Origin: a virus
DNA: 30,335 bases
Virus record (IMG/VR): IMGVR_UViG_3300030382_000340
Span: 1 to 30,335 of that record
Reading direction: 5' to 3' (one strand)
In this document: one piece after another, positions 23,603 to 30,274 of the stretch
Layout of the letters: every line of letters begins with the position of its first letter
How positions within the stretch are numbered: the first letter of the stretch is position 1
The notes under the pieces: generated by a model
Databases searched by the model: none
Seen by the model: the letters and a program-made list of their open reading frames with translations, nothing else
What the model was told of the DNA's origin: nothing
Program-made: the position numbers and the translations under genes

Positions 23603-24424
23603 ATGCGTACTTCCGAACTTGTAAAACAAGACTTAATGGGGTTTGATATCTCCAATACTACTAATATCAACAGCAAAGCAGTTGAAAAGGTAAATAAATT
23701 CCTCCCTGAACTTTTAGAAAAAACAAAAGCATTTGGGAGTAAAAATAGCCAAACAACTTTAACTTTAATGACTCTAAATATGCTTTGCGGACAATCTCCG
23801 TATCGTATGCTTAGACAAATTTTAGCAGAAACTGAAAAGAGAAAAGGAGCACTTTCAGAAGCTCAAGTTGCTCATGCATTACTATTAAAAAAAATTAAAG
23901 CTGCAGAAAATAAACCAACTACTGCAGTAGAAACTGCAAAATATCGTAAAAATTGTATTACTATATCAACATTAGAAAATAAAATAAACGGTTCTTTTAG
24001 AGATATTGCTACTTTAATTGATGCTTATAATAACATTAAAGAAGTTAATGGTATTAAAGATTGGGATGAAGTAGCTTTTGAACAAGAAGAAAAACGGCAT
24101 CATGTAAGACGTTGTTTTGAACTAATGTATCGTAATATATTATCAGTTGGTAGAGCTCAAACTGCTACAATTGAATACTGTCAACAATATGGCATACATC
24201 CACAATTATGTCTTACTGAAGTAACAGGTTATATTAATTATGCAGCAGAAGTTATTGCAAATAAAGAGCTGCCACATGCAAATCATTTAGAAGAATTTTT
24301 AGATACCATGACTGATAAATATCATATGAATGTAGATAAAACTGCTGAACGACTTTTCGGTAAAGCTGATTTTACTAATAAAGATCATATGTATGAAATG
24401 ATGAAAGAGAGGGTACGAAACTAA
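23603..24424 (+). CDS. Uncharacterised conserved phage protein
   Basis: A 273-residue, mostly helical protein with four cysteines and no signal peptide. Distinctive parts are LNMLCGQSPYRMLRQILAETEKRKGALSEAQVAHALL, the RHHVRRCFELMYRNILSVGRAQTATIEY region and IHPQLCLTEVTGYI. I recall similar proteins in cyanophages and other marine phages near tail or structural genes, but no function. It follows the kelch gene by four bases and overlaps the next gene by one (TAATG). It could be a non-virion assembly factor or a fibre-associated protein; neither is shown. Confidence 0.75.
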   Translation: MRTSELVKQDLMGFDISNTTNINSKAVEKVNKFLPELLEKTKAFGSKNSQTTLTLMTLNMLCGQSPYRMLRQILAETEKRKGALSEAQVAHALLLKKIKAAENKPTTAVETAKYRKNCITISTLENKINGSFRDIATLIDAYNNIKEVNGIKDWDEVAFEQEEKRHHVRRCFELMYRNILSVGRAQTATIEYCQQYGIHPQLCLTEVTGYINYAAEVIANKELPHANHLEEFLDTMTDKYHMNVDKTAERLFGKADFTNKDHMYEMMKERVRN

Positions 24425-24720
24425 TGATCTATGATTACACACTTGAAAATGGTAGATGCCCATCTTGGATAGAAGATGGTGGTTATTATAAAGATCCAAG
24501 TAATAATAAAATGATAGGATATTCTACAGTAAATGAAGATCTTATCCCTGATACTTCAGTTAAGTATACTAAAGATGAATTAATTACAAGAGTTCTTAAT
24601 ATTCATGCATCTTATCCATTATATAAAACTTCAGTATTAGCTACCACAGATGATCAAACTTTAACTAATGCTGAAGTAACTGCTTCAGTTCAAACCTGGG
24701 CAGCTGCAAGAGGTTTATGA
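24424..24720 (+). CDS. Hypothetical protein, 98 residues
   Basis: A 98-residue protein that begins at a TAATG overlap with the previous gene, indicating coupled translation. It contains NGRCPSWIEDGGYYKDPSNNKMIGYS and a helical DELITRVLNIHASYPL segment, ending TNAEVTASVQTWAAARGL. It has no membrane or signal segment. I do not recognise the family. The place between fibre and lysis-type genes would suit a fibre or assembly helper, but this is only positional. Confidence 0.7.
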   Translation: MIYDYTLENGRCPSWIEDGGYYKDPSNNKMIGYSTVNEDLIPDTSVKYTKDELITRVLNIHASYPLYKTSVLATTDDQTLTNAEVTASVQTWAAARGL

Positions 24721-24724
24721 TTAA

Positions 24725-25168
24725 ATGGGTAATAATTTAAACCCACCTATATTACCTTCATTTAATCTTCCTCCCCAGATGTTACCAGATCCACCGAAGT
24801 TACCACGTCCTATTTTGGATGCACCTTCTGCAGATCTACCATCATTTAATCCTATGTTAGTACCAGCTGAAGCCTTGAAAGGACCTGAAGGTACAGAAGA
24901 AGAGGAAGAAGATGATGAAGTTAATGCACTTCCTGAAGTACAAAAGGTCACTATACCTTTTATAAATCGTGAAATACCGATACCACAGGAAGAAATAATG
25001 GTTACAGCAGCTACAACTGCTGCTATTTCAGTAGCAGCTACTTTGACAGCCACCAGTCTTTTTAAACAATGTGTGAAGGTCTTCAAACCTTTAATTATGC
25101 AGTTTGTTAAACGAATACAAAAGAAATTCACCAATGGAGACACCACAAAAAAAGAATCTTCTGGATAA
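24725..25168 (+). CDS. Pro-rich protein with one membrane segment
   Basis: A 147-residue protein. Residues 1-50 are very Pro-rich (PPILPSFNLPPQMLPDPPK). Residues ~57-65 are a Glu and Asp run, residues ~91-112 an Ala and Thr-rich hydrophobic segment (MVTAATTAAISVAATLTATSLF) that could cross the membrane, and the C-terminus is strongly basic. The layout suggests an extended domain anchored in the inner membrane. It overlaps the holin-like gene by 35 bases, so a lysis or envelope role, such as an unusual spanin or tail-linked membrane protein, is possible. No lipobox is present. The family is not recognised. Confidence 0.65.
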   Translation: MGNNLNPPILPSFNLPPQMLPDPPKLPRPILDAPSADLPSFNPMLVPAEALKGPEGTEEEEEDDEVNALPEVQKVTIPFINREIPIPQEEIMVTAATTAAISVAATLTATSLFKQCVKVFKPLIMQFVKRIQKKFTNGDTTKKESSG

Positions 25169-25439
25169 ATTAAAAGATGGAATAGATGATAAGGAAGAAC
25201 AGATACAAATTCTAGGTACATTTGTACGTTTAGGAGTTGTTGTCTGGGCTGGCTTTATCATCACCCTTAACTATGTAGAATTACCGATGATTAAGAAAGG
25301 TTCAAGCGGCGACATAACTTTTGTAGCATCCGTTTTTACAGGGGCGCTGGCGACATTTGGGCTCAATACTAGTAATTCTAAAGGTAAAGGAAACAATACA
25401 CCCGTAAATTGTCCTATGGCTAAAAAGAAAGAAGAATGA
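25134..25439 (+). CDS. Holin-like small membrane protein
   Basis: A 101-residue protein with an N-terminal charged helix (KNLLDKLKDGIDDKEEQIQ), a hydrophobic segment at ~25-46 (FVRLGVVVWAGFIITLNYV), a polar turn and a second hydrophobic segment at ~61-77 (ITFVASVFTGALATFGL), then a basic tail. Size and two membrane helices fit a class II holin, which would perforate the inner membrane at lysis. I recall similar proteins annotated as holin in marine podoviruses. ATG 25134 was chosen over TTG 25104 because it removes an unneeded overlapping extension. No endolysin is seen nearby, so the lysis role is inferred. Confidence 0.6.
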   Translation: METPQKKNLLDKLKDGIDDKEEQIQILGTFVRLGVVVWAGFIITLNYVELPMIKKGSSGDITFVASVFTGALATFGLNTSNSKGKGNNTPVNCPMAKKKEE

Positions 25440-25822
25440 AACGATGGCTAATTCTCTTAGCACTGTTATCCCCCTCCGTGGCAAGAGCAAACACAGTAAC
25501 ACCAGCCTTTACACAAGGCTCAATGAATGCCACCACCACGACTGTACAAACAGTCACAGAAACAGTAGAACAAAAAGTCTATGGCGGAGAATTAAACAGT
25601 TGGACTGGAACCAATGTAACCGCTACTTCAGCTTCAAGCGGAGGTATAACAGCCTCAGATGCTATCTTCAGTATAACTACAGCAGGAGGAGACTTTCAAC
25701 TAGAAACAGTAACCAGAACAGCAGACGCAACGACTGGTTTAGTTCTATTAGAAACAATAGATATAGACAGATCAATTTCAACAAATGCTACTACTACCTC
25801 CTTATCGGTATTCTCACAATAG
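25436..25822 (+). CDS. Secreted Thr-rich protein
   Basis: A 128-residue protein with a clear signal peptide: MKRW, a hydrophobic core, then SVARA with cleavage after residue 18. There is no lipobox cysteine. The mature part is extremely rich in Thr, Ser and Ala (TVTPAFTQGSMNATTTTVQT, ETVEQKVYGGELNSWTG) and beta-like. Similar short secreted proteins occur, as I recall, in cyanophages next to the gene that follows here. It overlaps the holin-like gene by four bases. An out-of-frame ATG at 25444 opens a long shadow frame over it, which is noncoding in this stretch. Function unknown, probably periplasmic, envelope or virion related. Confidence 0.7.
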   Translation: MKRWLILLALLSPSVARANTVTPAFTQGSMNATTTTVQTVTETVEQKVYGGELNSWTGTNVTATSASSGGITASDAIFSITTAGGDFQLETVTRTADATTGLVLLETIDIDRSISTNATTTSLSVFSQ

Positions 25823-26322
25823 GAAACCCAGCTTATGCTGATGGAGATGAAACATATAATACAGCGGCACCTGAAAGCACTGCAACTGGCAATGTGACCA
25901 ATCAAGCAGTGCAATTCCAGAATAATGGTGCCCCTAGTAGGCAACAAATGGGTGGATATAATGGTCGTGGTATAGTCTGTAATGGACCTACCATGACTTT
26001 TTCACCTTTCTGGCTAGCTACTGAAAATAAACCTAATGATCCTGATAGTTATTCGAGAGGCTGGAACTATGGCGCTCAAATAAACTTTATGGTTCCTATG
26101 GATGGTACCATCACTGAGATGTGTAAGTCTCTAGCTAGACGACAAAACGAAAAGATGAGGATAGATTATGAACTTGTACGTTCTTTAAAATGTGCTGAAC
26201 TAATGAAGAAAGGTTTTACCTTTAGACCTGGTTCACGTGTTGAACATATGTGCAGTGATATAGTCCCCATTGTCTCATTACTTAAAAAACAACCAAACGA
26301 AACCAATGATCACCCTAATTAA
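25771..26322 (+). CDS. Secreted cysteine-containing protein, start unresolved
   Basis: The frame ending at 26322 encodes a typical cyanophage protein: GNVTNQAVQFQNNGAPSRQQ, CNGPTMTFSPFW, GAQINFMVPMDG and ARRQNEKMRIDYELVRS, then LMKKGFTFRPGSRVE, with four Cys that could form two disulfides. A hydrophobic stretch ending GNPAYA-D looks like a signal peptide, yet no ATG, GTG or TTG precedes it at a sensible distance. Given coordinates assume a rare ATC start (25771, INFNKCYYYLLIGILTIGNPAYA). ATG 25785 would instead give MLLLLLIGILTI after removal of one C near 25797, implying an indel or sequencing error. The far upstream ATG 25444 is unlikely. Function is unknown. Confidence 0.6.
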   Translation: MNFNKCYYYLLIGILTIGNPAYADGDETYNTAAPESTATGNVTNQAVQFQNNGAPSRQQMGGYNGRGIVCNGPTMTFSPFWLATENKPNDPDSYSRGWNYGAQINFMVPMDGTITEMCKSLARRQNEKMRIDYELVRSLKCAELMKKGFTFRPGSRVEHMCSDIVPIVSLLKKQPNETNDHPN

Positions 26323-26461
26323 ACCACTTTTAATCGCTTTCATCCAAACAGAATCAGTTAAAAATCTAATTATAGATTTACTTGCTGTATGTGCAGCTAG
26401 AACTGATAATAAAATTGATGATCAAGCCGTAAAGCTTATTAAAGAAAAGCTATTAGCATGA
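26306..26461 (+). CDS. Small hydrophobic-helical phage protein
   Basis: A 51-residue protein from ATG 26306 (start of MITLIKPLLIAFIQTESVKN) to a stop that overlaps the terminase small subunit start (ATGA). It has an N-terminal hydrophobic helix of about ten residues and a C-terminal amphipathic helix. An earlier possible start at 26270 would overlap the previous gene by 53 bases and is less likely. I recall similar short peptides upstream of terminase genes in cyanophages. Function is unknown; a membrane association is possible. Confidence 0.6.
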   Translation: MITLIKPLLIAFIQTESVKNLIIDLLAVCAARTDNKIDDQAVKLIKEKLLA

Positions 26462-26703
26462 AAAAAGCAACAGAAGAGAAGTTCAATGAGCTTCATAACC
26501 TTGTCACCCTTGAGTTTCTTAAGAGAGTCAAGAGTGGTGAGGCTTCTGCCCATGAACTTAAAGCAGCTTGTGACTGGCTGAAGACAAATGATGTCACTGG
26601 TGTTGCCTATAATGGTAATCCACTTGATACATTAAATAAAATAATGCCTAAGGTAGATCCTGAACTAGTAAAAACGAGGCTTTATGGCAAGCAAAAGTAC
26701 TGA
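26458..26703 (+). CDS. Terminase small subunit (T7 gp18-like, DNA maturase A)
   Basis: An 81-residue protein, near the 89 of T7 gp18, which recognises DNA concatemers for packaging and works with the large subunit. It contains LVTLEFLKRVKSGEASAHELKAACDWLKTNDVTGVAYNGNPLDTL, the RVxSGEAxxxELxAAxxWLKxND pattern seen in many small T7-like terminases. It overlaps the previous gene by four bases and the next by twenty. The large subunit starts about 3.6 kb downstream rather than adjacent, which is unusual for this family. Confidence 0.75.
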   Translation: MKKATEEKFNELHNLVTLEFLKRVKSGEASAHELKAACDWLKTNDVTGVAYNGNPLDTLNKIMPKVDPELVKTRLYGKQKY

Positions 26704-26929
26704 TTACTATAAATCTCATTCTAATGCACTTAAAATTAAGCAAGCATACCAGAGTGAATATAATAAAAAACCAGCTCAGAAAAAGAAAAGAGCTACGCTT
26801 AACGCTGAAAACCGAAAACGAGGTACTTATGGGAATGGAGATAAGCTGGATGTCTCGCATAAACAAGGCGGTGGCACCAAGCTCGAAGGACAAAGCAAAA
26901 ACAGAGCGAGAAACAGGGGGAAAGCGTAA
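26684..26929 (+). CDS. Basic protein next to the terminase small subunit
   Basis: An 81-residue very basic protein. It has SNALKIKQAYQSEYNKKPAQ, then KKRATLNAENRKRGTYGNGDK, then LDVSHKQGGGTKLE and an Arg and Asn-rich end. The RxLNxxNRKxGTYGNGDxxDxSH pattern is widespread in phages, in my recollection without a proven function, and sometimes placed near HNH or terminase genes. A nucleic-acid-binding role is likely from charge. GAGG (26676-26679) precedes the ATG by four bases, and the gene overlaps TerS by 20 bases and abuts the next gene. Confidence 0.7.
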   Translation: MASKSTDYYKSHSNALKIKQAYQSEYNKKPAQKKKRATLNAENRKRGTYGNGDKLDVSHKQGGGTKLEGQSKNRARNRGKA

Positions 26930-28060
26930 ATGAGTTGGTCAGCAGGTTATGAATTCTTGGGTCTAGAACCAGGAACAGTAGGTGGAGTAAAGGGTTATTT
27001 AGATCCACGTTATCCAGATATAAAAAAGTTATTACCAAAATTAAACTCATTAGGCGCAACCCAAGAAAGGTCACTACTTAAAGAGTTGAGGGAGTTTAAA
27101 TATCCTGATACAAAACCTTGGATGGAGAGAACAGTTAAAAAAACTAGACCTGATTTAACACCAGTTAAAAACGTTGGCGGTAAAGAAGGTATGCGTTCCA
27201 GCCTACAACAACATGCTAAAGATTTAAATTGGCAGAAAGATTGGTCATTACTTAATCCAGATCAGATAAAAGAATTAGGTGGTACAGGTGATCGTGTTAC
27301 TAATCTAGAAGCAGAACGACTTATGTCTGCTGATGAATCTGCAATTCAGAAGTCTCTGGGAGAAGCGGATGCCGTACTACAAGCAGAAGAAAATGAAGCC
27401 GCTCAGAGTCTAACACTTGGTTCTATACCAGAGAAGTCTACTTCTAGATTAGAAGTTCCTGAAGGTGCATTTGACCCAGAGAGATTAGAAAAAATCTTTG
27501 GTGATTCTCGGTTAAATATTCCATCCGAAGGTGGCGAAGACTTGGTAAATGTAATAAATGAAAGTTTAACAAAGCGCTTACAAAACAAGGCTCGAGGTAA
27601 TACTCTAACTAGCACAGGTTCTGTAGGTGGTAAAGGTTCTATTGCTAACAATGCACAAAGATTACTTGAAAGGCAAGGTGCAGGAGTAAACCAAGCTTCA
27701 AAAGCAGCCAGTAAGGCTGTAGAAGAAGTGGTCCCACAAATACCATCATTAGAAGGATTAGAAGTTCCTGAAGGTGCATTTGACCCAGATCAATTAGAAA
27801 AATTCTTTGGTACTGGTGCAGAGAAGGCTGCAGATGTTGCTGAGAAAGGAATGAACCTATCATTTGGCCCACTGGGGATGGGCTCATTTAATACAGCAAC
27901 AGGAGCATTAGGTTTGGCGAATCCCTGGATGATAGGATTGAATTTCCTTAAGAAAATAGCGGAAACTAATCAAGCAAAAGCAAATCTACCTAAAAATGTA
28001 CCATCAACTTTTAAGCCTGGTTTAACAAAGAAAAAGTTTCCTTACTATGTGGGTAGGTAG
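26930..28060 (+). CDS. Unrecognised protein with a duplicated motif
   Basis: A 376-residue protein that I do not recognise, starting at the base after the previous stop. The N-terminal ~130 residues are mixed (SWSAGYEFLGLEPGTVGGVKGYLDP). It then has two copies of LEVPEGAFDPxxLEKxFG at residues ~174 and ~277, and ends with a Gly, Phe and hydrophobic stretch (LSFGPLGMGSFNTATGALGLANPW) and a basic tail. The motif copies share 32 identical bases. It lies between the terminase genes with the next large protein and may act with it. A virion protein with docking motifs is possible, but unproven. Confidence 0.7.
   Translation: MSWSAGYEFLGLEPGTVGGVKGYLDPRYPDIKKLLPKLNSLGATQERSLLKELREFKYPDTKPWMERTVKKTRPDLTPVKNVGGKEGMRSSLQQHAKDLNWQKDWSLLNPDQIKELGGTGDRVTNLEAERLMSADESAIQKSLGEADAVLQAEENEAAQSLTLGSIPEKSTSRLEVPEGAFDPERLEKIFGDSRLNIPSEGGEDLVNVINESLTKRLQNKARGNTLTSTGSVGGKGSIANNAQRLLERQGAGVNQASKAASKAVEEVVPQIPSLEGLEVPEGAFDPDQLEKFFGTGAEKAADVAEKGMNLSFGPLGMGSFNTATGALGLANPWMIGLNFLKKIAETNQAKANLPKNVPSTFKPGLTKKKFPYYVGR
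27449..27480 (+). repeat. 32-base direct repeat, copy 1
   Basis: Identical over 32 bases to 27758-27789. It codes for LEVPEGAFDP(E), followed by LEKIFG. Confidence 0.9.
27758..27789 (+). repeat. 32-base direct repeat, copy 2
   Basis: Second copy, 309 bases after the first and in the same reading frame. It codes for LEVPEGAFDP(D), followed by LEKFFG. Confidence 0.9.
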
Positions 28061-28063
28061 GTT

Positions 28064-29899
28064 ATGATAAATCCTGATTTAGCTCATAAAGCTTGGCTTG
28101 ATATATGGAATCGTGATAGAAACAGACTTTTAACAAAAGAAATAGATGCTGTCTCAGAAGCTACACGAAACTTACCTGGTATCAAGCAGACTTTAGATCA
28201 ATATGATCGTTATCAAAATTGGGAGCAGGAAATAAAAGCTAAACAGCGTGCATATAATGAACAAAAAGGAGGCTTTCATGCCTTCTTAAATCGTAGTGGA
28301 GATGCTATAGATAAAGCAACTCAAATCGTAACGTCACCTGTTCCTCTTGCTATAGAAGGAATTTCTAGAGTAACTAATGTTGATCCAAGAGCTGTAACTG
28401 GTATAGCTACTGCAGTTGGTTTAATGAAAGCTCCAATTGTACCAAAAGGTAGTAAATTCTATAAAACTGTACAGTCTCTTAAAACTAAGAAACCTTCTGT
28501 ACGTAAAAAGCAACCAGGTTCTATTGATGTTGAAGCGTTTGATCCGAGTACTATGATTGTAGATAGAACATCTGCTTCTGTTTTAAAGAAAGGGAGTATG
28601 TTTAGGAAAGGAAGTAAATCTGAATCGAAAGCTATAGAACAATGGCGCTTCAATAGAGCAATGGAAGGCGATCCTACTGCAGGCGTGTTTGCTTATGAAG
28701 GTACAGGTACTAGACCCGATCCTTATAAATATGGTGGTCGTAAAGATTCTAAAGCTTTAAAACATCATTTCTCTGGGGACTTAATTGATTTATTTATTAA
28801 TCAAAAGGAACGAGGCATTACGGTACATAGCAGAGGTTCTGCAATTAAAGAGTTTAAAGACTTTAGAACTAATATAGCTGTAAAAAATGCTGAAGATGTT
28901 GCTCAAAGATTTACTGGTATTAAAAGTGCTGTACAGTTAATGGAAGAATTAGATAGTCAAGGTAAATTAGATAAGAGTTCAGTTGCTCAGATTGCTGAAA
29001 CATTATCCTGGGGTGGTGTAGAGAAATCAAGTTCAACTAAAGAACGACTTCTTAAAGAGCAATATCCTGAAGATGAAGGAAGAGCATATGCAAAAGTAGT
29101 ACATGGTTTAAAACCTGACGAAATAGATCAGGTTATGAAGCTTTGGAGTAAACATTCTAAAACAGGATTCGGTCGGGTAGGTGAAGTAGCTAGACAAAGA
29201 TCTCTCGCACCACCAGATCTAGCTAAAGAATTGCTACATGGTGAAAGAGTTGCTTTTGATGATAGATTACCTGGTGGTGACCCTGAAGATAAAGGTCACT
29301 TTATACCTGCTAAACACTTATTAGAGCATCCAAATAAAGAAAAACTACGAGCAATACTTGCACAAGAAGGTGTAGAATTAGATAGATTAGCTGATCCAGC
29401 TACAAGTGCTTTAACTGGTATGTCTGAAAAACGATTAGGACCAGAAGGTAATATTGCTGGGTCTAATAAACCAGAACATGCGATGCATTTTAAATTAGCT
29501 CAGTTATTGGATATACCTACTAATTGGGCAGAAGATTTAGATTATGTAATCCGTCTATATAAAGGAGAAGCTGTTACTAGTTGGAAGGAACAATATCCTC
29601 CTAAGCTGATACAAAAAGCATTAAAATTCGATACATTTGCTAGTGATGAAGCTGCTGTAGAATACTTTAAAAAAGAAATTGAACCTTTTAAAATTAAGCC
29701 TGATATAAAGAATATTCAAAGACAAGAGAAATACAGTAGAACAGATGAATGGAGAGATCCAGATTATACTTCTACTGATGAACTTGAAGGTCCAATGACT
29801 GAAGCAGAGCGGAAAGCATTTGATAAGGAAATTAAATCTAACCAACTACAATGGGAGCAGTCCTGGGGCCTCTTAACGAGGCCTTGGCTAACCGCATGA
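28064..29899 (+). CDS. Large unrecognised protein with an HNH-like motif
   Basis: A 611-residue, charged, mostly helical protein. Residues ~409-475 contain DKGHFIPAKHLLEHPN, then about 40 residues later GPEGNIAGSNKPEHAMHFKL. The Asp-x-Gly-His, Asn and His spacing recalls DRGH or HNH-type (beta-beta-alpha metal) nucleases, and D409, H412, N463, N468, H472 and H475 are candidate metal or catalytic residues. This is a motif-level inference. The N-terminal part (DIWNRDRNRLLTKEIDAVS and the hydrophobic ATQIVTSPVPLAIEGISRV) is unassigned. It starts three bases after the previous stop and lies between TerS and TerL, where HNH proteins often assist packaging in other phages, or it could be a virion-carried or homing nuclease. 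Confidence 0.65.
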   Translation: MINPDLAHKAWLDIWNRDRNRLLTKEIDAVSEATRNLPGIKQTLDQYDRYQNWEQEIKAKQRAYNEQKGGFHAFLNRSGDAIDKATQIVTSPVPLAIEGISRVTNVDPRAVTGIATAVGLMKAPIVPKGSKFYKTVQSLKTKKPSVRKKQPGSIDVEAFDPSTMIVDRTSASVLKKGSMFRKGSKSESKAIEQWRFNRAMEGDPTAGVFAYEGTGTRPDPYKYGGRKDSKALKHHFSGDLIDLFINQKERGITVHSRGSAIKEFKDFRTNIAVKNAEDVAQRFTGIKSAVQLMEELDSQGKLDKSSVAQIAETLSWGGVEKSSSTKERLLKEQYPEDEGRAYAKVVHGLKPDEIDQVMKLWSKHSKTGFGRVGEVARQRSLAPPDLAKELLHGERVAFDDRLPGGDPEDKGHFIPAKHLLEHPNKEKLRAILAQEGVELDRLADPATSALTGMSEKRLGPEGNIAGSNKPEHAMHFKLAQLLDIPTNWAEDLDYVIRLYKGEAVTSWKEQYPPKLIQKALKFDTFASDEAAVEYFKKEIEPFKIKPDIKNIQRQEKYSRTDEWRDPDYTSTDELEGPMTEAERKAFDKEIKSNQLQWEQSWGLLTRPWLTA

Positions 29900-29926
29900 T
29901 TATAACCCTATGAAACACATTACAAA

Positions 29927-29946
29927 CCCCTTGGAGGCGATTTAAA
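29927..29946 (+). promoter_or_regulatory. Duplicated translation leader, copy 1
   Basis: CCCCTTGGAGGCGATTTAAA leads straight into the ATG of the 50-aa ORF (the last A is the first base of ATG). It holds a strong Shine-Dalgarno, TTGGAGG, eight bases before the ATG. The 20 bases recur exactly before the next small ORF. Confidence 0.8.
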
Positions 29947-30098
29947 TGGCTAAAGAGACTTATTCTAAGTTCCTCAAAGAAGAGAAAAAGAAACTCATTA
30001 AAAAATATGGTCTTGACAAAGGTCTAGAACGTTGGAATATACTACAAGAAAAAGGATGGGTGAAAAATAAATCTAATCTGAAAATCAGACAAACATGA
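29946..30098 (+). CDS. 50-residue basic protein between terminase genes
   Basis: A short, Lys-rich frame of 50 residues (SKFLKEEKKKLIKKYGLDK, then GLERWNILQEKGWV), helical, with no membrane segment. The start is decided by the strong GGAGG leader at 29927-29946. It is similar in size and charge to the next small ORF, which has the identical leader, so the two were probably created or shuffled as a cassette. Function is not recognised. Confidence 0.6.
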   Translation: MAKETYSKFLKEEKKKLIKKYGLDKGLERWNILQEKGWVKNKSNLKIRQT

Positions 30099-30114
30099 CT
30101 AATGTTAACACAAC

Positions 30115-30134
30115 CCCCTTGGAGGCGATTTAAA
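30115..30134 (+). promoter_or_regulatory. Duplicated translation leader, copy 2
   Basis: An exact second copy of the 20 bases at 29927-29946, again ending in the first base of an ATG. An extra C precedes it. Confidence 0.8.
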
Positions 30135-30274
30135 TGGGCAACAAGAAGCCACATGAATGGTTCCGTGAGATGTTAATCCGGAAAAGCAAGGAGCTTCCCG
30201 GTAAAACAGATCTTGGAAAAGTACTTAAGACAAGCACAAAACGAGACGATATAATTAAACAATTACTTAAATGA
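30134..30274 (+). CDS. 46-residue basic protein before the terminase large subunit
   Basis: A 46-residue protein with KKPHEWFREMLIRKSKELPG and KVLKTSTKRDDIIKQLLK, helical and basic. Translation should be efficient through the GGAGG leader copy 2. Its stop overlaps the terminase large subunit start (ATGA), suggesting coupled translation of TerL. Unrecognised; a packaging accessory is a reasonable guess from place only. Confidence 0.6.
   Translation: MGNKKPHEWFREMLIRKSKELPGKTDLGKVLKTSTKRDDIIKQLLK

Noticed and set aside
24721-25221. 166-residue minus-strand open frame
   Set aside because: It is antisense to the Pro-rich and holin-like genes. Its Gly and Ser-rich composition is the mirror of the Pro-rich codons.
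25444-25770. Long open frame overlapping the Thr-rich secreted protein from ATG 25444
   Set aside because: The translation here is Ser, Arg, Asn and His-rich, typical of a shifted frame, while the other frame has a clean signal peptide. Only the part after ~25771 looks like protein.
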